The position numbers and the translations under genes were made by a program. A DNA stretch of 52,354 bases from JBCCFK01 sp965262315. Its GTDB lineage: Bacteria; Actinomycetota; Acidimicrobiia; Acidimicrobiales; UBA8592. Shown in pieces: positions 8,543-16,406 of this stretch. The notes under the pieces were generated by a model, which saw nothing but the letters and a program-made list of their open reading frames with translations, did no database searches and had not been told where the DNA came from. The stretch is taken from NCBI GenBank assembly GCA_965262315.1, contig CBDHFJ010000150.1, positions 1 through 52,354 on the forward strand, written 5' to 3'. Position 1 is the stretch's first letter; each line of letters begins with the position of its first letter.

Positions 8543-9377
8543 CGCCGATCCTCGCCTCGCCCTCGCCGATGTCGACCCTCGACCGGGGTCCAAGAAGCCG
8601 GACCCGATCCTGGTCATGGACGACATCAGCCGCAGCTTCGGTGGCCTCCTGGCCGTCAGCGTCGACCATCTCGAGATCCAGCGCGGCACCATCACCGCGC
8701 TGATCGGACCCAACGGTGCCGGCAAGACGACGCTCTTCAACCTGGTCTCCGCCTTCGACGAGCCCACCAGCGGTCGCTGGCAGCTCAACGGCAAGGAGCT
8801 GCGGGGCATGCAGCCGTACCAGATTGCCCGCGAGGGCATGGTGCGGACGTTCCAGCTGACCAAGTCGCTGGCCAAGATGACGTGCCTCGAGAACATGATG
8901 CTGGCGGCGCCCGAACAGTCGGGCGAGTCGTTCCTCAACGCCCTCATCCCGTCTCGCTGGCGCAGCCAGGAGCGCGAGATCCAGGAGCGGGCCGAGGAGC
9001 TGCTGACCCGCTTCAACCTGATCCACATGCGCGACGAGTACGCGGCCACCCTCTCCGGTGGCCAGCGCAAGCTGCTCGAGATGGCGCGCTCGCTGATGAC
9101 CAACCCGGACATCATCCTGCTCGACGAGCCCATGGCCGGCGTCAACCCCGCCCTGGTGCAGTCCCTGCTCGGCCACATCGAGGCCCTGCGCGACGACGGC
9201 ATGACCGTGATCTTCATCGAGCACGACATGGACGTGATCATGGGGATCTCCGACTGGATCGCCGTCCTGGCCGAGGGCCAGGTCATCGCCGAGGGCACGC
9301 CGGCCCAGGTCGGCCAGAACCCCGCGGTGATCGACGCCTACCTGGGCACCGACTTCTCCGACGAGGAGGGCGCATGA
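8532..9377 (+). CDS. livG: Branched-chain amino-acid ABC ATPase LivG
   Basis: The 281-residue ABC ATPase energises import through LivH/LivM. It has Walker A GPNGAGKTT, signature LSGGQRKLLEMARSL, Walker B IILLDEPMAGV, and the H-loop in FIEHDMDVIMGI. The long LivG-specific insertion after FQLTKSLAKMTCLENMM is present (SGESFLNALIPSRWRSQERE). A 25-residue Asp/Pro-rich N-terminal extension precedes the ATPase domain. The ATG lies within the end of livM, and the stop overlaps livF by 4 bp. Confidence 0.95.
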   Translation: MPPDADPRLALADVDPRPGSKKPDPILVMDDISRSFGGLLAVSVDHLEIQRGTITALIGPNGAGKTTLFNLVSAFDEPTSGRWQLNGKELRGMQPYQIAREGMVRTFQLTKSLAKMTCLENMMLAAPEQSGESFLNALIPSRWRSQEREIQERAEELLTRFNLIHMRDEYAATLSGGQRKLLEMARSLMTNPDIILLDEPMAGVNPALVQSLLGHIEALRDDGMTVIFIEHDMDVIMGISDWIAVLAEGQVIAEGTPAQVGQNPAVIDAYLGTDFSDEEGA

Positions 9378-10105
9378 CCGACCTCCTCACCGCCGAGGAA
9401 CTGGTCGCCGGCTATCTGCCGGGCGTCGACATCCTCACCGGCGTCGAGTTCCGACTGTCCGACGGCGAGCTCGTCGGCATCATCGGCCCCAATGGCGCCG
9501 GCAAGTCCACGCTGGTCAAGGCCATGTTCGGCCTGGTTTCGGTTCGCAGCGGCGCCGTCAAGCTCCGCGGCGAGGACATCACCAACCTCGAAGCCCACGA
9601 GCTGGTCACCCGCGGGGTCGGCTTCGTGCCCCAGACCGAGAACGTGTTCCCCTCGCTGACCATCGGCGAGAACATGCGCATGGGTGGCTACCAGCTGCCC
9701 AAGAACATGGTCGAGGAGCGGTTCGAGTCCGTGGCCGAACTCTTCCCCCGCCTCTCCGAGCGCCGCAATCAGCGGGCCGGCCTGCTGTCGGGCGGTGAGC
9801 GCCAGATGGTGGCCATGGGTCGGGCCCTGATGATGCAGCCCTCGGTGCTGCTGCTGGACGAGCCGTCCGCCGGCCTGTCTCCGCACTTCCAGGCCGAGGT
9901 CTTCGAGACCATCAAGGGCATCAACGCCTCGGGCGTGTCGATCGTGATGGTCGAACAGAACGCCCATCGCTGCCTGTCGATCGCTGATCGCGGCTACGTC
10001 CTCGACCGCGGCAAGAACGCCCACGAGGGCACCGGCCGCGGCCTGCTCGAAGACCCCAAGGTCATCGAGCTCTACCTCGGCACCCTGGCCCGCAAGCAGG
10101 GCTAG
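9374..10105 (+). CDS. livF: Branched-chain amino-acid ABC ATPase LivF
   Basis: The 243-residue partner ATPase of LivG has Walker A GPNGAGKST, signature LSGGERQMVAMGRALM, Walker B VLLLDEPSAGL and the H-loop in IVMVEQNAHRCL, all at family positions. GVGFVPQTENVFPSLTI is the typical LivF Q-loop neighbourhood. It overlaps livG by 4 bp and closes the operon. The binding-protein gene for the importer is the convergent tandem-domain gene at 10590-13097. Confidence 0.95.
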   Translation: MTDLLTAEELVAGYLPGVDILTGVEFRLSDGELVGIIGPNGAGKSTLVKAMFGLVSVRSGAVKLRGEDITNLEAHELVTRGVGFVPQTENVFPSLTIGENMRMGGYQLPKNMVEERFESVAELFPRLSERRNQRAGLLSGGERQMVAMGRALMMQPSVLLLDEPSAGLSPHFQAEVFETIKGINASGVSIVMVEQNAHRCLSIADRGYVLDRGKNAHEGTGRGLLEDPKVIELYLGTLARKQG

Positions 10106-10221
10106 GTCTTCCCGCAATCGGAGCTTCGCTTCGCTCGGGCTCCTCTGCGGCTGCGCCCGAGGCGCCGAGCCGTCGCTCGTCCCTCGCTCCTGGCGTCGAA
10201 GCGGTATGGCAACGTGTGTGT

Positions 10222-10500
10222 ATGCGTCGGTTGGTGAATGAGGGCGGGCCGTTCTTCGTTCTGGCGTGCGTGCTGCTTGTGGGCGGCGTCGCATTCGTGA
10301 TCGTCGGGCGCTCCGCCGACAGCACCGCCACGATGGGGGTCGGCCTGGCGTTGCTCCTTCTGGCCGTGGCCGCCATCCAGCTCAGTGTGCGTCGGCGCAA
10401 CCGGCGGTTCGAGGACGACACCACCGAGATCCGCGACGTCATCGGCGAGGCCCGTGCCCGCCGCGGCGAGCTGCTCGCCGACGACCCCGACGAGCACTGA
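10222..10500 (+). CDS. Small two-helix membrane protein of unknown function
   Basis: The 92-residue product has two hydrophobic helices (FFVLACVLLVGGVAFVIVG and GVGLALLLLAVAAIQLSV). A charged, probably cytoplasmic tail follows, with RRRNRRFEDDTTEIRDVIGEARARRGELLADD. I recognise no family. It lies 116 bp after livF, downstream of GC-rich imperfect palindromes, and ahead of a strong terminator. It may be the last gene of the liv transcript or independent. The start at 10222 is uncertain because an in-frame GTG lies 6 nt earlier. Confidence 0.55.
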   Translation: MRRLVNEGGPFFVLACVLLVGGVAFVIVGRSADSTATMGVGLALLLLAVAAIQLSVRRRNRRFEDDTTEIRDVIGEARARRGELLADDPDEH

Positions 10501-10506
10501 CGCGAC

Positions 10507-10534
10507 GAGGCCCGGGTCCGCAGACCCGGGCCTC
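10507..10534 (+). terminator. Strong bidirectional terminator between convergent genes
   Basis: A perfect 12-bp stem (10507-10518 with 10523-10534) with loop CGCA lies between the + strand membrane protein gene and the - strand binding-protein gene. It can serve both. Confidence 0.8.
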
Positions 10535-10589
10535 GCTCACGTTGCGTTGAAGTCAGTCTCGGACGAGACCGACGTCAGGCTGAGATGTG

Positions 10590-13097
10590 TCAGCCGACGT
10601 CGATTTGTTCGAGGACTTCGAGGATGCCGTCACCGTCGATTTGGTAGATGTCGTAGGTGCCGGCGCCGGGTTCGCCGACGTCGAGGAAGTCGAGGGGGCC
10701 GGCGGCGCCGTTGTAGTCGATGTCCTCGCCTGCGGCGATGAGGGTGGCGCACTCTGCGTAGGTGTTGCAGACGGTGCCGCCGCGGGTGATGTCAGCGACG
10801 AGCGGTGCCCAGTCGGCTGCGACACCGGAGCCTGCCTGCAGAGCGGCGAGGCCGAAGATGATGGCGCAGTCATAGGAGTGGGCGGCGAAGATCGCCGGGG
10901 TGTCGGGGGCCGCTGCAGCGAAGGCGTCCGGGAAGAACGGTGCGCCCGATGCGGGGGCCGACGAGGGCTGGGTGCCGCGCACGCCTGCACCGACCGACGG
11001 GTTGTCGGGGTCGATGCTGGCGCCGAACTGCTCGGTCGCGAAGCCATCGGTGATGTAGATCTGGATGGCGTCGGGGCCGACACCGGCAGCGATCATGTCG
11101 ATGACGATCTGGAAGCCTTCTTCGAAGGCGACGATCACCACGGCATCGGGGCCGGAGGCCACGACGTCGGCGACGACGTCGTCGAAGGACTCGGTCTCGG
11201 GTGCGTAGGTCTCGCTGTAGGTGACCGTGCCGCCGCCGTCTTCGAAGGCGGGGATGAAGAACTGGTTGAACCCGACGCCGTACTCGTCGGCGCGGGACAC
11301 GATGGCCACGTTCGCGAAGCCGTCGTCGAGGACCAGGTTGGCCAGGGTGGGGGCCTGGAGGTCATCGGACGGGGCGGTGCGGAAGTAGAAGCCGTCGTCA
11401 CCAGAGGTGCCGAGACCGGCTGCGGTGTTCGAGGGCGAACACTGGGCGACCTGGGCGCCGGTGACCTTGTCGATCACCGAAGCCGACGTGCCCGACGAGG
11501 CGGCACCGATGATGCCCTGCACGCCGGCAGCCAGATGCGAGTCCACGGTGGCGTTCGCGATGTCGGGGTCCGTGCCCGAGTCACCGGTCTCCAGCGAGAT
11601 GTTCGCACCCGCAGCGTTCATGTCCTCCACAGCCAACTGGACCGACGGGACCATGCCCGCACCCAGAATGGCCAACGGACCCGTCTCGGGCAGCAACGTA
11701 CCCAACGAAAGCTCAGGGCCTGCCGGCGGGCCAGCAGCCTCTTCCTCGTCATCGCCGCCTGCTGCCGGGGCGGAGCCACCGGAGACGTCGATTTGTTCGA
11801 GGACTTCGAGGATGCCGTCACCGTCGATTTGGTAGATGTCGTAGGTGCCGGCGCCGGGTTCGCCGACGTCGAGGAAGTCGAGGGGGCCGGCGGCGCCGTT
11901 GTAGTCGATGTCCTCGCCTGCGGCGATGAGGGTGGCGCACTCTGCGTAGGTGTTGCAGACGGTGCCGCCGCGGGTGATGTCAGCGACGAGCGGTGCCCAG
12001 TCGGCTGCGACACCGGAGCCTGCCTGCAGAGCGGCGAGGCCGAAGATGATGGCGCAGTCATAGGAGTGGGCGGCGAAGATCGCCGGGGTGTCGGGGGCCG
12101 CTGCAGCGAAGGCGTCCGGGAAGAACGGTGCGCCCGATGCGGGGGCCGACGAGGGCTGGGTGCCGCGCACGCCTGCACCGACCGACGGGTTGTCGGGGTC
12201 GATGCTGGCGCCGAACTGCTCGGTCGCGAAGCCATCGGTGATGTAGATCTGGATGGCGTCGGGGCCGACACCGGCAGCGATCATGTCGATGACGATCTGG
12301 AAGCCTTCTTCGAAGGCGACGATCACCACGGCATCGGGGCCGGAGGCCACGACGTCGGCGACGACGTCGTCGAAGGACTCGGTCTCGGGTGCGTAGGTCT
12401 CGCTGTAGGTGACCGTGCCGCCGCCGTCTTCGAAGGCGGGGATGAAGAACTGGTTGAACCCGACGCCGTACTCGTCGGCGCGGGACACGATGGCCACGTT
12501 CGCGAAGCCGTCGTCGAGGACCAGGTTGGCCAGGGTGGGGGCCTGGAGGTCATCGGACGGGGCGGTGCGGAAGTAGAAGCCGTCGTCACCAGAGGTGCCG
12601 AGACCGGCTGCGGTGTTCGAGGGCGAACACTGGGCGACCTGGGCGCCGGTGACCTTGTCGATCACCGAAGCCGACGTGCCCGACGAGGCGGCACCGATGA
12701 TGCCCTGCACGCCGGCAGCCAGATGCGAGTCCACGGTGGCGTTCGCGATGTCGGGGTCCGTGCCCGAGTCACCGGTCTCCAGCGAGATGTTCGCACCCGC
12801 AGCGTTCATGTCCTCCACAGCCAACTGGACCGACGGGACCATGCCCGCACCCAGAATGGCCAACGGACCCGTCTCGGGCAGCAACGTACCCAACGAAAGC
12901 TCAGGGCCTTCGGGGAAGTCGCCGGCCGGCTCGTCGGCCGGCTCATCAGACGGTTCGTCTGCGGGCTCTTCTGCCGGTTCGGTGGCGTCGTCGCCTTCGG
13001 CAACCGGATCGTCGTCGTCGTCGCCACCACAGGCGGCGGCGATCATCGCGAAGGCCAGCAGAAGCGCCAACAGGCGCATCCAACGTTGCTTCTTCAT
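10590..13097 (-). CDS. ABC substrate-binding lipoprotein with two identical tandem ligand-binding domains
   Basis: The 835-residue product is a LivJ/LivK-type periplasmic-binding-protein-fold lipoprotein. The start at 13097 is chosen because AAAGGA lies 9 nt upstream and it opens directly into a lipoprotein signal ending AMIAAAC (lipid-modified Cys23). An acidic Asp/Glu/Pro linker (about residues 26-63) follows. Domain 1 (about 64-439) starts PELSLGTLLPETGPLAILG. Domain 2 (about 460-835) repeats it residue for residue with a period of 396. A 22-residue linker rich in Gly, Ala and acidic residues joins them (SGGSAPAAGGDDEEEAAGPP). Normal family members have one domain of about 380-400 residues. 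It presumably feeds LivHMGF, encoded convergently. Fusion of two paralogous tandem genes or an assembly error are the alternatives. Confidence 0.85.
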   Translation of the reverse strand: MKKQRWMRLLALLLAFAMIAAACGGDDDDDPVAEGDDATEPAEEPADEPSDEPADEPAGDFPEGPELSLGTLLPETGPLAILGAGMVPSVQLAVEDMNAAGANISLETGDSGTDPDIANATVDSHLAAGVQGIIGAASSGTSASVIDKVTGAQVAQCSPSNTAAGLGTSGDDGFYFRTAPSDDLQAPTLANLVLDDGFANVAIVSRADEYGVGFNQFFIPAFEDGGGTVTYSETYAPETESFDDVVADVVASGPDAVVIVAFEEGFQIVIDMIAAGVGPDAIQIYITDGFATEQFGASIDPDNPSVGAGVRGTQPSSAPASGAPFFPDAFAAAAPDTPAIFAAHSYDCAIIFGLAALQAGSGVAADWAPLVADITRGGTVCNTYAECATLIAAGEDIDYNGAAGPLDFLDVGEPGAGTYDIYQIDGDGILEVLEQIDVSGGSAPAAGGDDEEEAAGPPAGPELSLGTLLPETGPLAILGAGMVPSVQLAVEDMNAAGANISLETGDSGTDPDIANATVDSHLAAGVQGIIGAASSGTSASVIDKVTGAQVAQCSPSNTAAGLGTSGDDGFYFRTAPSDDLQAPTLANLVLDDGFANVAIVSRADEYGVGFNQFFIPAFEDGGGTVTYSETYAPETESFDDVVADVVASGPDAVVIVAFEEGFQIVIDMIAAGVGPDAIQIYITDGFATEQFGASIDPDNPSVGAGVRGTQPSSAPASGAPFFPDAFAAAAPDTPAIFAAHSYDCAIIFGLAALQAGSGVAADWAPLVADITRGGTVCNTYAECATLIAAGEDIDYNGAAGPLDFLDVGEPGAGTYDIYQIDGDGILEVLEQIDVG
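10596..11721. repeat. Direct repeat copy A, 1126 bp (encodes binding domain 2)
   Basis: This copy appears identical to 11784-12909, offset 1188 bp. Identity breaks immediately outside both ends (c versus a on the left, g versus t on the right). The offset is a multiple of three, so the reading frame is kept through both copies. Confidence 0.9.
11784..12909. repeat. Direct repeat copy B, 1126 bp (encodes binding domain 1)
   Basis: This is the second copy of the repeat at 10596-11721, separated from it by 62 bp of unique linker. The absence of even synonymous differences in the translated copies points to very recent duplication, gene conversion or assembly duplication. Confidence 0.9.
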
Positions 13098-13265
13098 TCC
13101 TGACATTCCTTTTGTCGTCGGGGGCAGCGTGGACGCTGCCCGCGGCCGGAACGACATACCCCTCCCGGCGCGGCAGAGAGTCTACGCACGGCGCTTGCGA
13201 ATGACGTAGCGCAACCGGCCGCTGTCGAACACCTGTTCACACGCTGTTCACAGCCGGCGACGGCG

Positions 13266-13808
13266 TCACCAGTGCCGCGTCCCCGGCGCACCCTTGAACG
13301 GGCCGACGAGCTCGGGAGTGATCCAGCCGCCATAGAAATCGCCGTCCATGGGGCTGACCTCGTCGTCACCGACGAAACAGGCATCCATCAGCCCGGCGTA
13401 GAAGGCCACGTGGTCGACGATCGGCTCGAAGGCGGCGGTGGGCTCGGGGTAGCTCCAGGCCGCCCGCTCGGCCACCCGCTCGCCGGCGACCACGTCGAAG
13501 TAGGAGGCGATGCCCTTCCACTCGCAGAACGAGGCGCCGGCCGCGGGCTGCAGCACGCCTGCGGCGACGTCGGCCGGCGGGAAGTAGTAGGCGGGAGCGT
13601 GGCTGGTCTCGCAGACCCGGAAGCCGTTGCTGGTCTCGGCCACGGTCACGCCGCCGAGCACCACGCGCAGCGTCTTGGAGACCGGCTGGAGCGCCGGCGG
13701 ACGGGGATAGTCCCACACCGACTCCTGGCCGCTCTCCTCCGCTCTTGCCCCTCCGGGGCGAGCCGCTCGGGCTCTGGGCCCCGGCTCGATACGCTTCGGC
13801 CTCATCAT
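13266..13808 (-). CDS. DUF427 domain-containing protein
   Basis: The 180-residue product matches DUF427, a small beta-rich domain of unknown function common in actinobacteria. Characteristic stretches are LRVVLGGVTVAETSNGFRV, CEWKGIASYFDV, AAWSYPEPTAAFEPIVDHVAFY and the C-terminal GDFYGGWITPELVGPFKG. The start at 13808 is chosen for the upstream GAGGAGCAGGAGC Shine-Dalgarno region. A second Met follows directly. The frame stays open upstream, but that stretch lies opposite the divergent gene and is unlikely to be coding. Binding of a small ligand has been suggested for the fold, but nothing here proves it. Confidence 0.85.
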   Translation of the reverse strand: MMRPKRIEPGPRARAARPGGARAEESGQESVWDYPRPPALQPVSKTLRVVLGGVTVAETSNGFRVCETSHAPAYYFPPADVAAGVLQPAAGASFCEWKGIASYFDVVAGERVAERAAWSYPEPTAAFEPIVDHVAFYAGLMDACFVGDDEVSPMDGDFYGGWITPELVGPFKGAPGTRHW

Positions 13809-13856
13809 GCTCCTGCTCCTCGATGCCGCTCGGCTGCTCCTCGATCCCGCGTCGCG

Positions 13857-14330
13857 ATGACGGCGGACGAACTCGACATCGCGACCGTAGCCAGCGCCTT
13901 GTTGGAGGCTGCGGTCGAGGCGACGCCTTCGTGGGTCGAGCGGAGCGTGACCCAGATCGTGGTCGCGCAGGGCCTCGAGACCGACGACGCGCACGCAGGG
14001 CGACTCGGTGACGCCGCCGACCGGGCCCAGCGCTACGTGGAGACCAACCTCGGCGCTCTCCTGCGCACCGACATCGATCAGCAGCGGACGACCCCGCTGA
14101 CGATCCTGCGCGACGCCGCCCGCTTCCCCGTCGAGGTCTTGCACAGCGCCGGCGCCCGCGAGGTCCATCGCATCGACGTGGATCGGTGGGCGTTCCCCAA
14201 CGATCCGTTCGGGGTGACGCCGGCGTCGCTCGGCGAGCTCGGACCCGCGGTGCACGAGGCCGGCATCGCCTGGGGGGCTGCCAAGGCCCACGTCCACCTC
14301 AGCCGCCGCCGAGCCGAAGGACAGGCGTGA
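13857..14330 (+). CDS. Conserved-looking protein of unknown function (pair, first gene)
   Basis: The 157-residue soluble protein starts MTADELDIATVASALLEAAVEA. I do not recognise the family. The N-terminal half is helical and acidic. The middle has a segment (TTPLTILRDAARFPVEVLH, then PFGVTPASLGEL) reminiscent of small proteins encoded near acyl-CoA or lipid genes, but no motif is decisive. Its stop overlaps the next ATG by one base (TGATG), so the two form a coupled pair. It is divergent from the DUF427 gene, with only 48 bp between the starts. Confidence 0.7.
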   Translation: MTADELDIATVASALLEAAVEATPSWVERSVTQIVVAQGLETDDAHAGRLGDAADRAQRYVETNLGALLRTDIDQQRTTPLTILRDAARFPVEVLHSAGAREVHRIDVDRWAFPNDPFGVTPASLGELGPAVHEAGIAWGAAKAHVHLSRRRAEGQA

Positions 14331-14626
14331 TGCGGGTGGTCGCCTTCGCGCCAGACCTGATGGATCAGTCGAAGCTCCGGGCCGCCGGCGTGACGGTGCT
14401 GCGGAGCATCGCCGATCTGGCCACCACCGACGCCGACCTCGTCCTGGTGGATCTGTCCCGGCCGGGGGTCCTCGACGCCATCGGTGATCTCGACACCGAG
14501 GTGATCGGCTTCGGGCCTCATGTGGACGACGAGCTCCTGGAGGCCGGCAGGGTGGCCGGCTGCGCAGACGTCCTGCCCCGCAGCGTCTTCTTCCGCCGGC
14601 TGCCGGAGATCGCCGCCGGCGAGTGA
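14330..14626 (+). CDS. Small receiver-like Rossmannoid protein of unknown function (pair, second gene)
   Basis: The 98-residue product alternates hydrophobic strands and helices: MRVVAFAPDLMDQSKL, then ADLVLVDLSRPGVLDAI, then TEVIGFGPHVDDELLEAGR, then CADVLPRSVFFRRLPEIAA. The pattern resembles a shortened CheY-like receiver, with Asp in VLVDLS at the phospho-acceptor strand and a final FFRRLPE helix. The acidic pocket near the N terminus is not clear. It is translationally coupled to the preceding gene. A signalling or scaffold role is inference only. Confidence 0.65.
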   Translation: MRVVAFAPDLMDQSKLRAAGVTVLRSIADLATTDADLVLVDLSRPGVLDAIGDLDTEVIGFGPHVDDELLEAGRVAGCADVLPRSVFFRRLPEIAAGE

Positions 14627-14642
14627 GCTCGCCAGCTCCCTG

Positions 14643-14807
14643 TCAGACCTGCCAGCCGGTGCCCATCTTCCGCTGCTCGAAGAAGAGGCAGTCGTCGGGG
14701 CAGGCGAACGGTGCTTCCTCGTTGACGGTCAGGCGGCACCGCTGGACCTGCTCACCGCTGGGGAGGGTGCGGCTCGAGTAGTGGCGACAGTCTTCTCGCA
14801 CGGCCAT
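14643..14807 (-). CDS. Small Cys-rich protein, possible metal-binding
   Basis: The 54-residue product carries four cysteines and one His near the first: EDCRHYSSRT, VQRCRLTVN, APFACPDDCLFFEQR. The spacing C-x16-C-x11-C-x3-C suggests a zinc or Fe-S knuckle. I have the impression that similar short proteins are conserved in actinobacteria, but I cannot name a function. It is convergent with the 14330 gene (16 bp apart) and divergent from amtB. No clear Shine-Dalgarno is visible. Confidence 0.6.
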   Translation of the reverse strand: MAVREDCRHYSSRTLPSGEQVQRCRLTVNEEAPFACPDDCLFFEQRKMGTGWQV

Positions 14808-14907
14808 GTCGCCATTCTCGCACGAGCGACGGCACGCCTCGACCTTCCGCCATCCTTTCGCATCTGTTTCCTCAGCCGGGGTGGTTCTGGGTCGAAACGC
14901 CCCCCTG

Positions 14908-14945
14908 TTCACGAGCTGGAAACAAACCGGAGACCGTTGGGAAAC
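14908..14945 (+). promoter_or_regulatory. GlnR-like operator upstream of amtB
   Basis: Four 5-mers with exact 6-nt spacing are seen: TTCAC (14908), GAAAC (14919), GAGAC (14930) and GAAAC (14941). The actinobacterial GlnR box is gTnAC-n6-GaAAC repeated at 11-bp periods. Both GAAAC half-sites are exact, and the other two keep the AC ends. The site ends 79 bp before the amtB start. Confidence 0.6.
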
Positions 14946-15024
14946 AACCTTTCCGGAAGCTGGCGCAGTCATTTGCAAGGGATGTCGGGTCGCGTACTGC
15001 GGGCTGACATGAGGGAGGAACGCA

Positions 15025-16275
15025 ATGGAATCCGGCGACTTGGCCTGGATGCTGATCTCGACCGCGCTGGTCGTGTTCATGGTCCCAGGGCTCGCACTGT
15101 TCTACGGCGGCATGGATCGCTCGAAGAACGTGCTCAACATGCTCAACATGAACATGTACTGCATCGGCATCGTGCCGCTGTTGTGGGTCACGTTCTCGTG
15201 GACGCTCGGCAACTCGTCCAACGAGGACGGTGGCGGCTTCTTCGGGGGCGACTTCATCGGCAATTGGGACCAGTTCGGTCTCGACGGGCTGAATCGGGAC
15301 GCGGAGTCGCTGATCTTCGTGGCGTTCCTGATGACGTTCGCGTCGATCACCCCGGCGCTGATCTCGGGTGCGGTCGCCGACCGGATGAAGTTCATGGCCT
15401 GGGCGCTGTTCGTCCCGGTCTGGGTGCTGCTCGTCTACACGCCCGTCACGTACTGGGTGTACAGCGGCTGGCACGAGGAGATGGGGGCCATCGACTTCGC
15501 CGGCGGGACGGCGATCCACATCAACGCCGCCGTGGCTGCGCTCGCACTGGTGCTGGTCCTCGGCAAGCGCAAGGGCTGGCCGAACGAGGTCGCACCGCCG
15601 CACAGCCTTCCGCTCGTCATGCTCGGCACCGGCATCCTGTGGTTCGGCTGGTTCGGCTTCAACGCCGGCTCCGCCGGTGCCGCCAACGGCCAGGCCGTGC
15701 AGGCGCTGCTCAACACCTTCGTGGCCGCTGCGGCCGGCATGATCGGCTGGCTCGCGATCGAGAAGTTCAAGGACGGCCACGCGACGACGCTGGGTGCGGC
15801 CTCGGGTGTCGTCGCGGCACTGGTGGCCATCACTCCGGCTGCCGGCTACGTCGGCGGTCTCGCCAGCATCGTCTTCGGTCTGGTGGCCGGTGTCGGCTGC
15901 TACTTCCTGATCGGCCTCAAGAGCCGCTTCGGCTACGACGACTCGCTCGACGTGGTCGGCGTCCACGGTGGTGGCGGCGTCATCGGCGGCCTGCTCCTCG
16001 GCTTCTTCGCCGACAACAGCGCCATCAACGGTCCCGGCGAAGAGGGCTTCCAGGACGGCGTGTTCTTCGGCGGCGGGGAGCTGCTGCTCGACCAGATCGT
16101 GGCCATGGGCTCGGTGATCATCTTCTCGTTCGTGCTCACCTACGCCATCGCCAAGGCGATCGACGCCACCATCGGCCTCCGCGTCTCGGACGAGGCCGAG
16201 GAGCTCGGGCTGGATCAGGCCGAGCACGCCGAGGCGGCCTACAACCTGCAGGACTCGGCCTACGGCCGGGCCTGA
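15025..16275 (+). CDS. amtB: Ammonium transporter AmtB
   Basis: The 416-residue, roughly 11-helix membrane protein conducts ammonium/ammonia. Conserved features are FYGGMDRSKNVLNM, the Asp and first pore His in AIDFAGGTAIHINAA, FGWFGFNAGSAG, and the second pore His in VVGVHGGGGVIGGLLLGFF. The start has GAGGAA about 6 nt upstream. A GlnR-like operator precedes it and a 15-bp hairpin follows it. glnD comes next, but the PII gene (glnK) usually found between them is absent here. Confidence 0.96.
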   Translation: MESGDLAWMLISTALVVFMVPGLALFYGGMDRSKNVLNMLNMNMYCIGIVPLLWVTFSWTLGNSSNEDGGGFFGGDFIGNWDQFGLDGLNRDAESLIFVAFLMTFASITPALISGAVADRMKFMAWALFVPVWVLLVYTPVTYWVYSGWHEEMGAIDFAGGTAIHINAAVAALALVLVLGKRKGWPNEVAPPHSLPLVMLGTGILWFGWFGFNAGSAGAANGQAVQALLNTFVAAAAGMIGWLAIEKFKDGHATTLGAASGVVAALVAITPAAGYVGGLASIVFGLVAGVGCYFLIGLKSRFGYDDSLDVVGVHGGGGVIGGLLLGFFADNSAINGPGEEGFQDGVFFGGGELLLDQIVAMGSVIIFSFVLTYAIAKAIDATIGLRVSDEAEELGLDQAEHAEAAYNLQDSAYGRA

Positions 16276-16303
16276 TCGCTCATCTGACCGAGATCTGTCG
16301 TCG

Positions 16304-16343
16304 CTGTGCCCGCCGCGGGTTCCCAACGCCGCGGCGGGCACAG
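16304..16343 (+). terminator. 15-bp hairpin between amtB and glnD
   Basis: A perfect 15-bp stem (16304-16318 with 16329-16343) has a 10-nt loop and no U-tract. It is a likely terminator or attenuator that separates amtB from glnD expression. Confidence 0.7.
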
Positions 16344-16406
16344 TAGCGTCAGGCCCGCCCCCCACTTCTCAGCCGGCATCCCATCGCCGGCAGGCCCTCG
16401 CCGACC

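Noticed and set aside
10587..13103. An 838-codon open frame on the + strand opposite the tandem binding protein
   Set aside because: Its sequence is the antisense of the duplicated domains (Asp/Val/Gly-rich, no motif). The minus-strand frame has a signal peptide, lipobox and Shine-Dalgarno.
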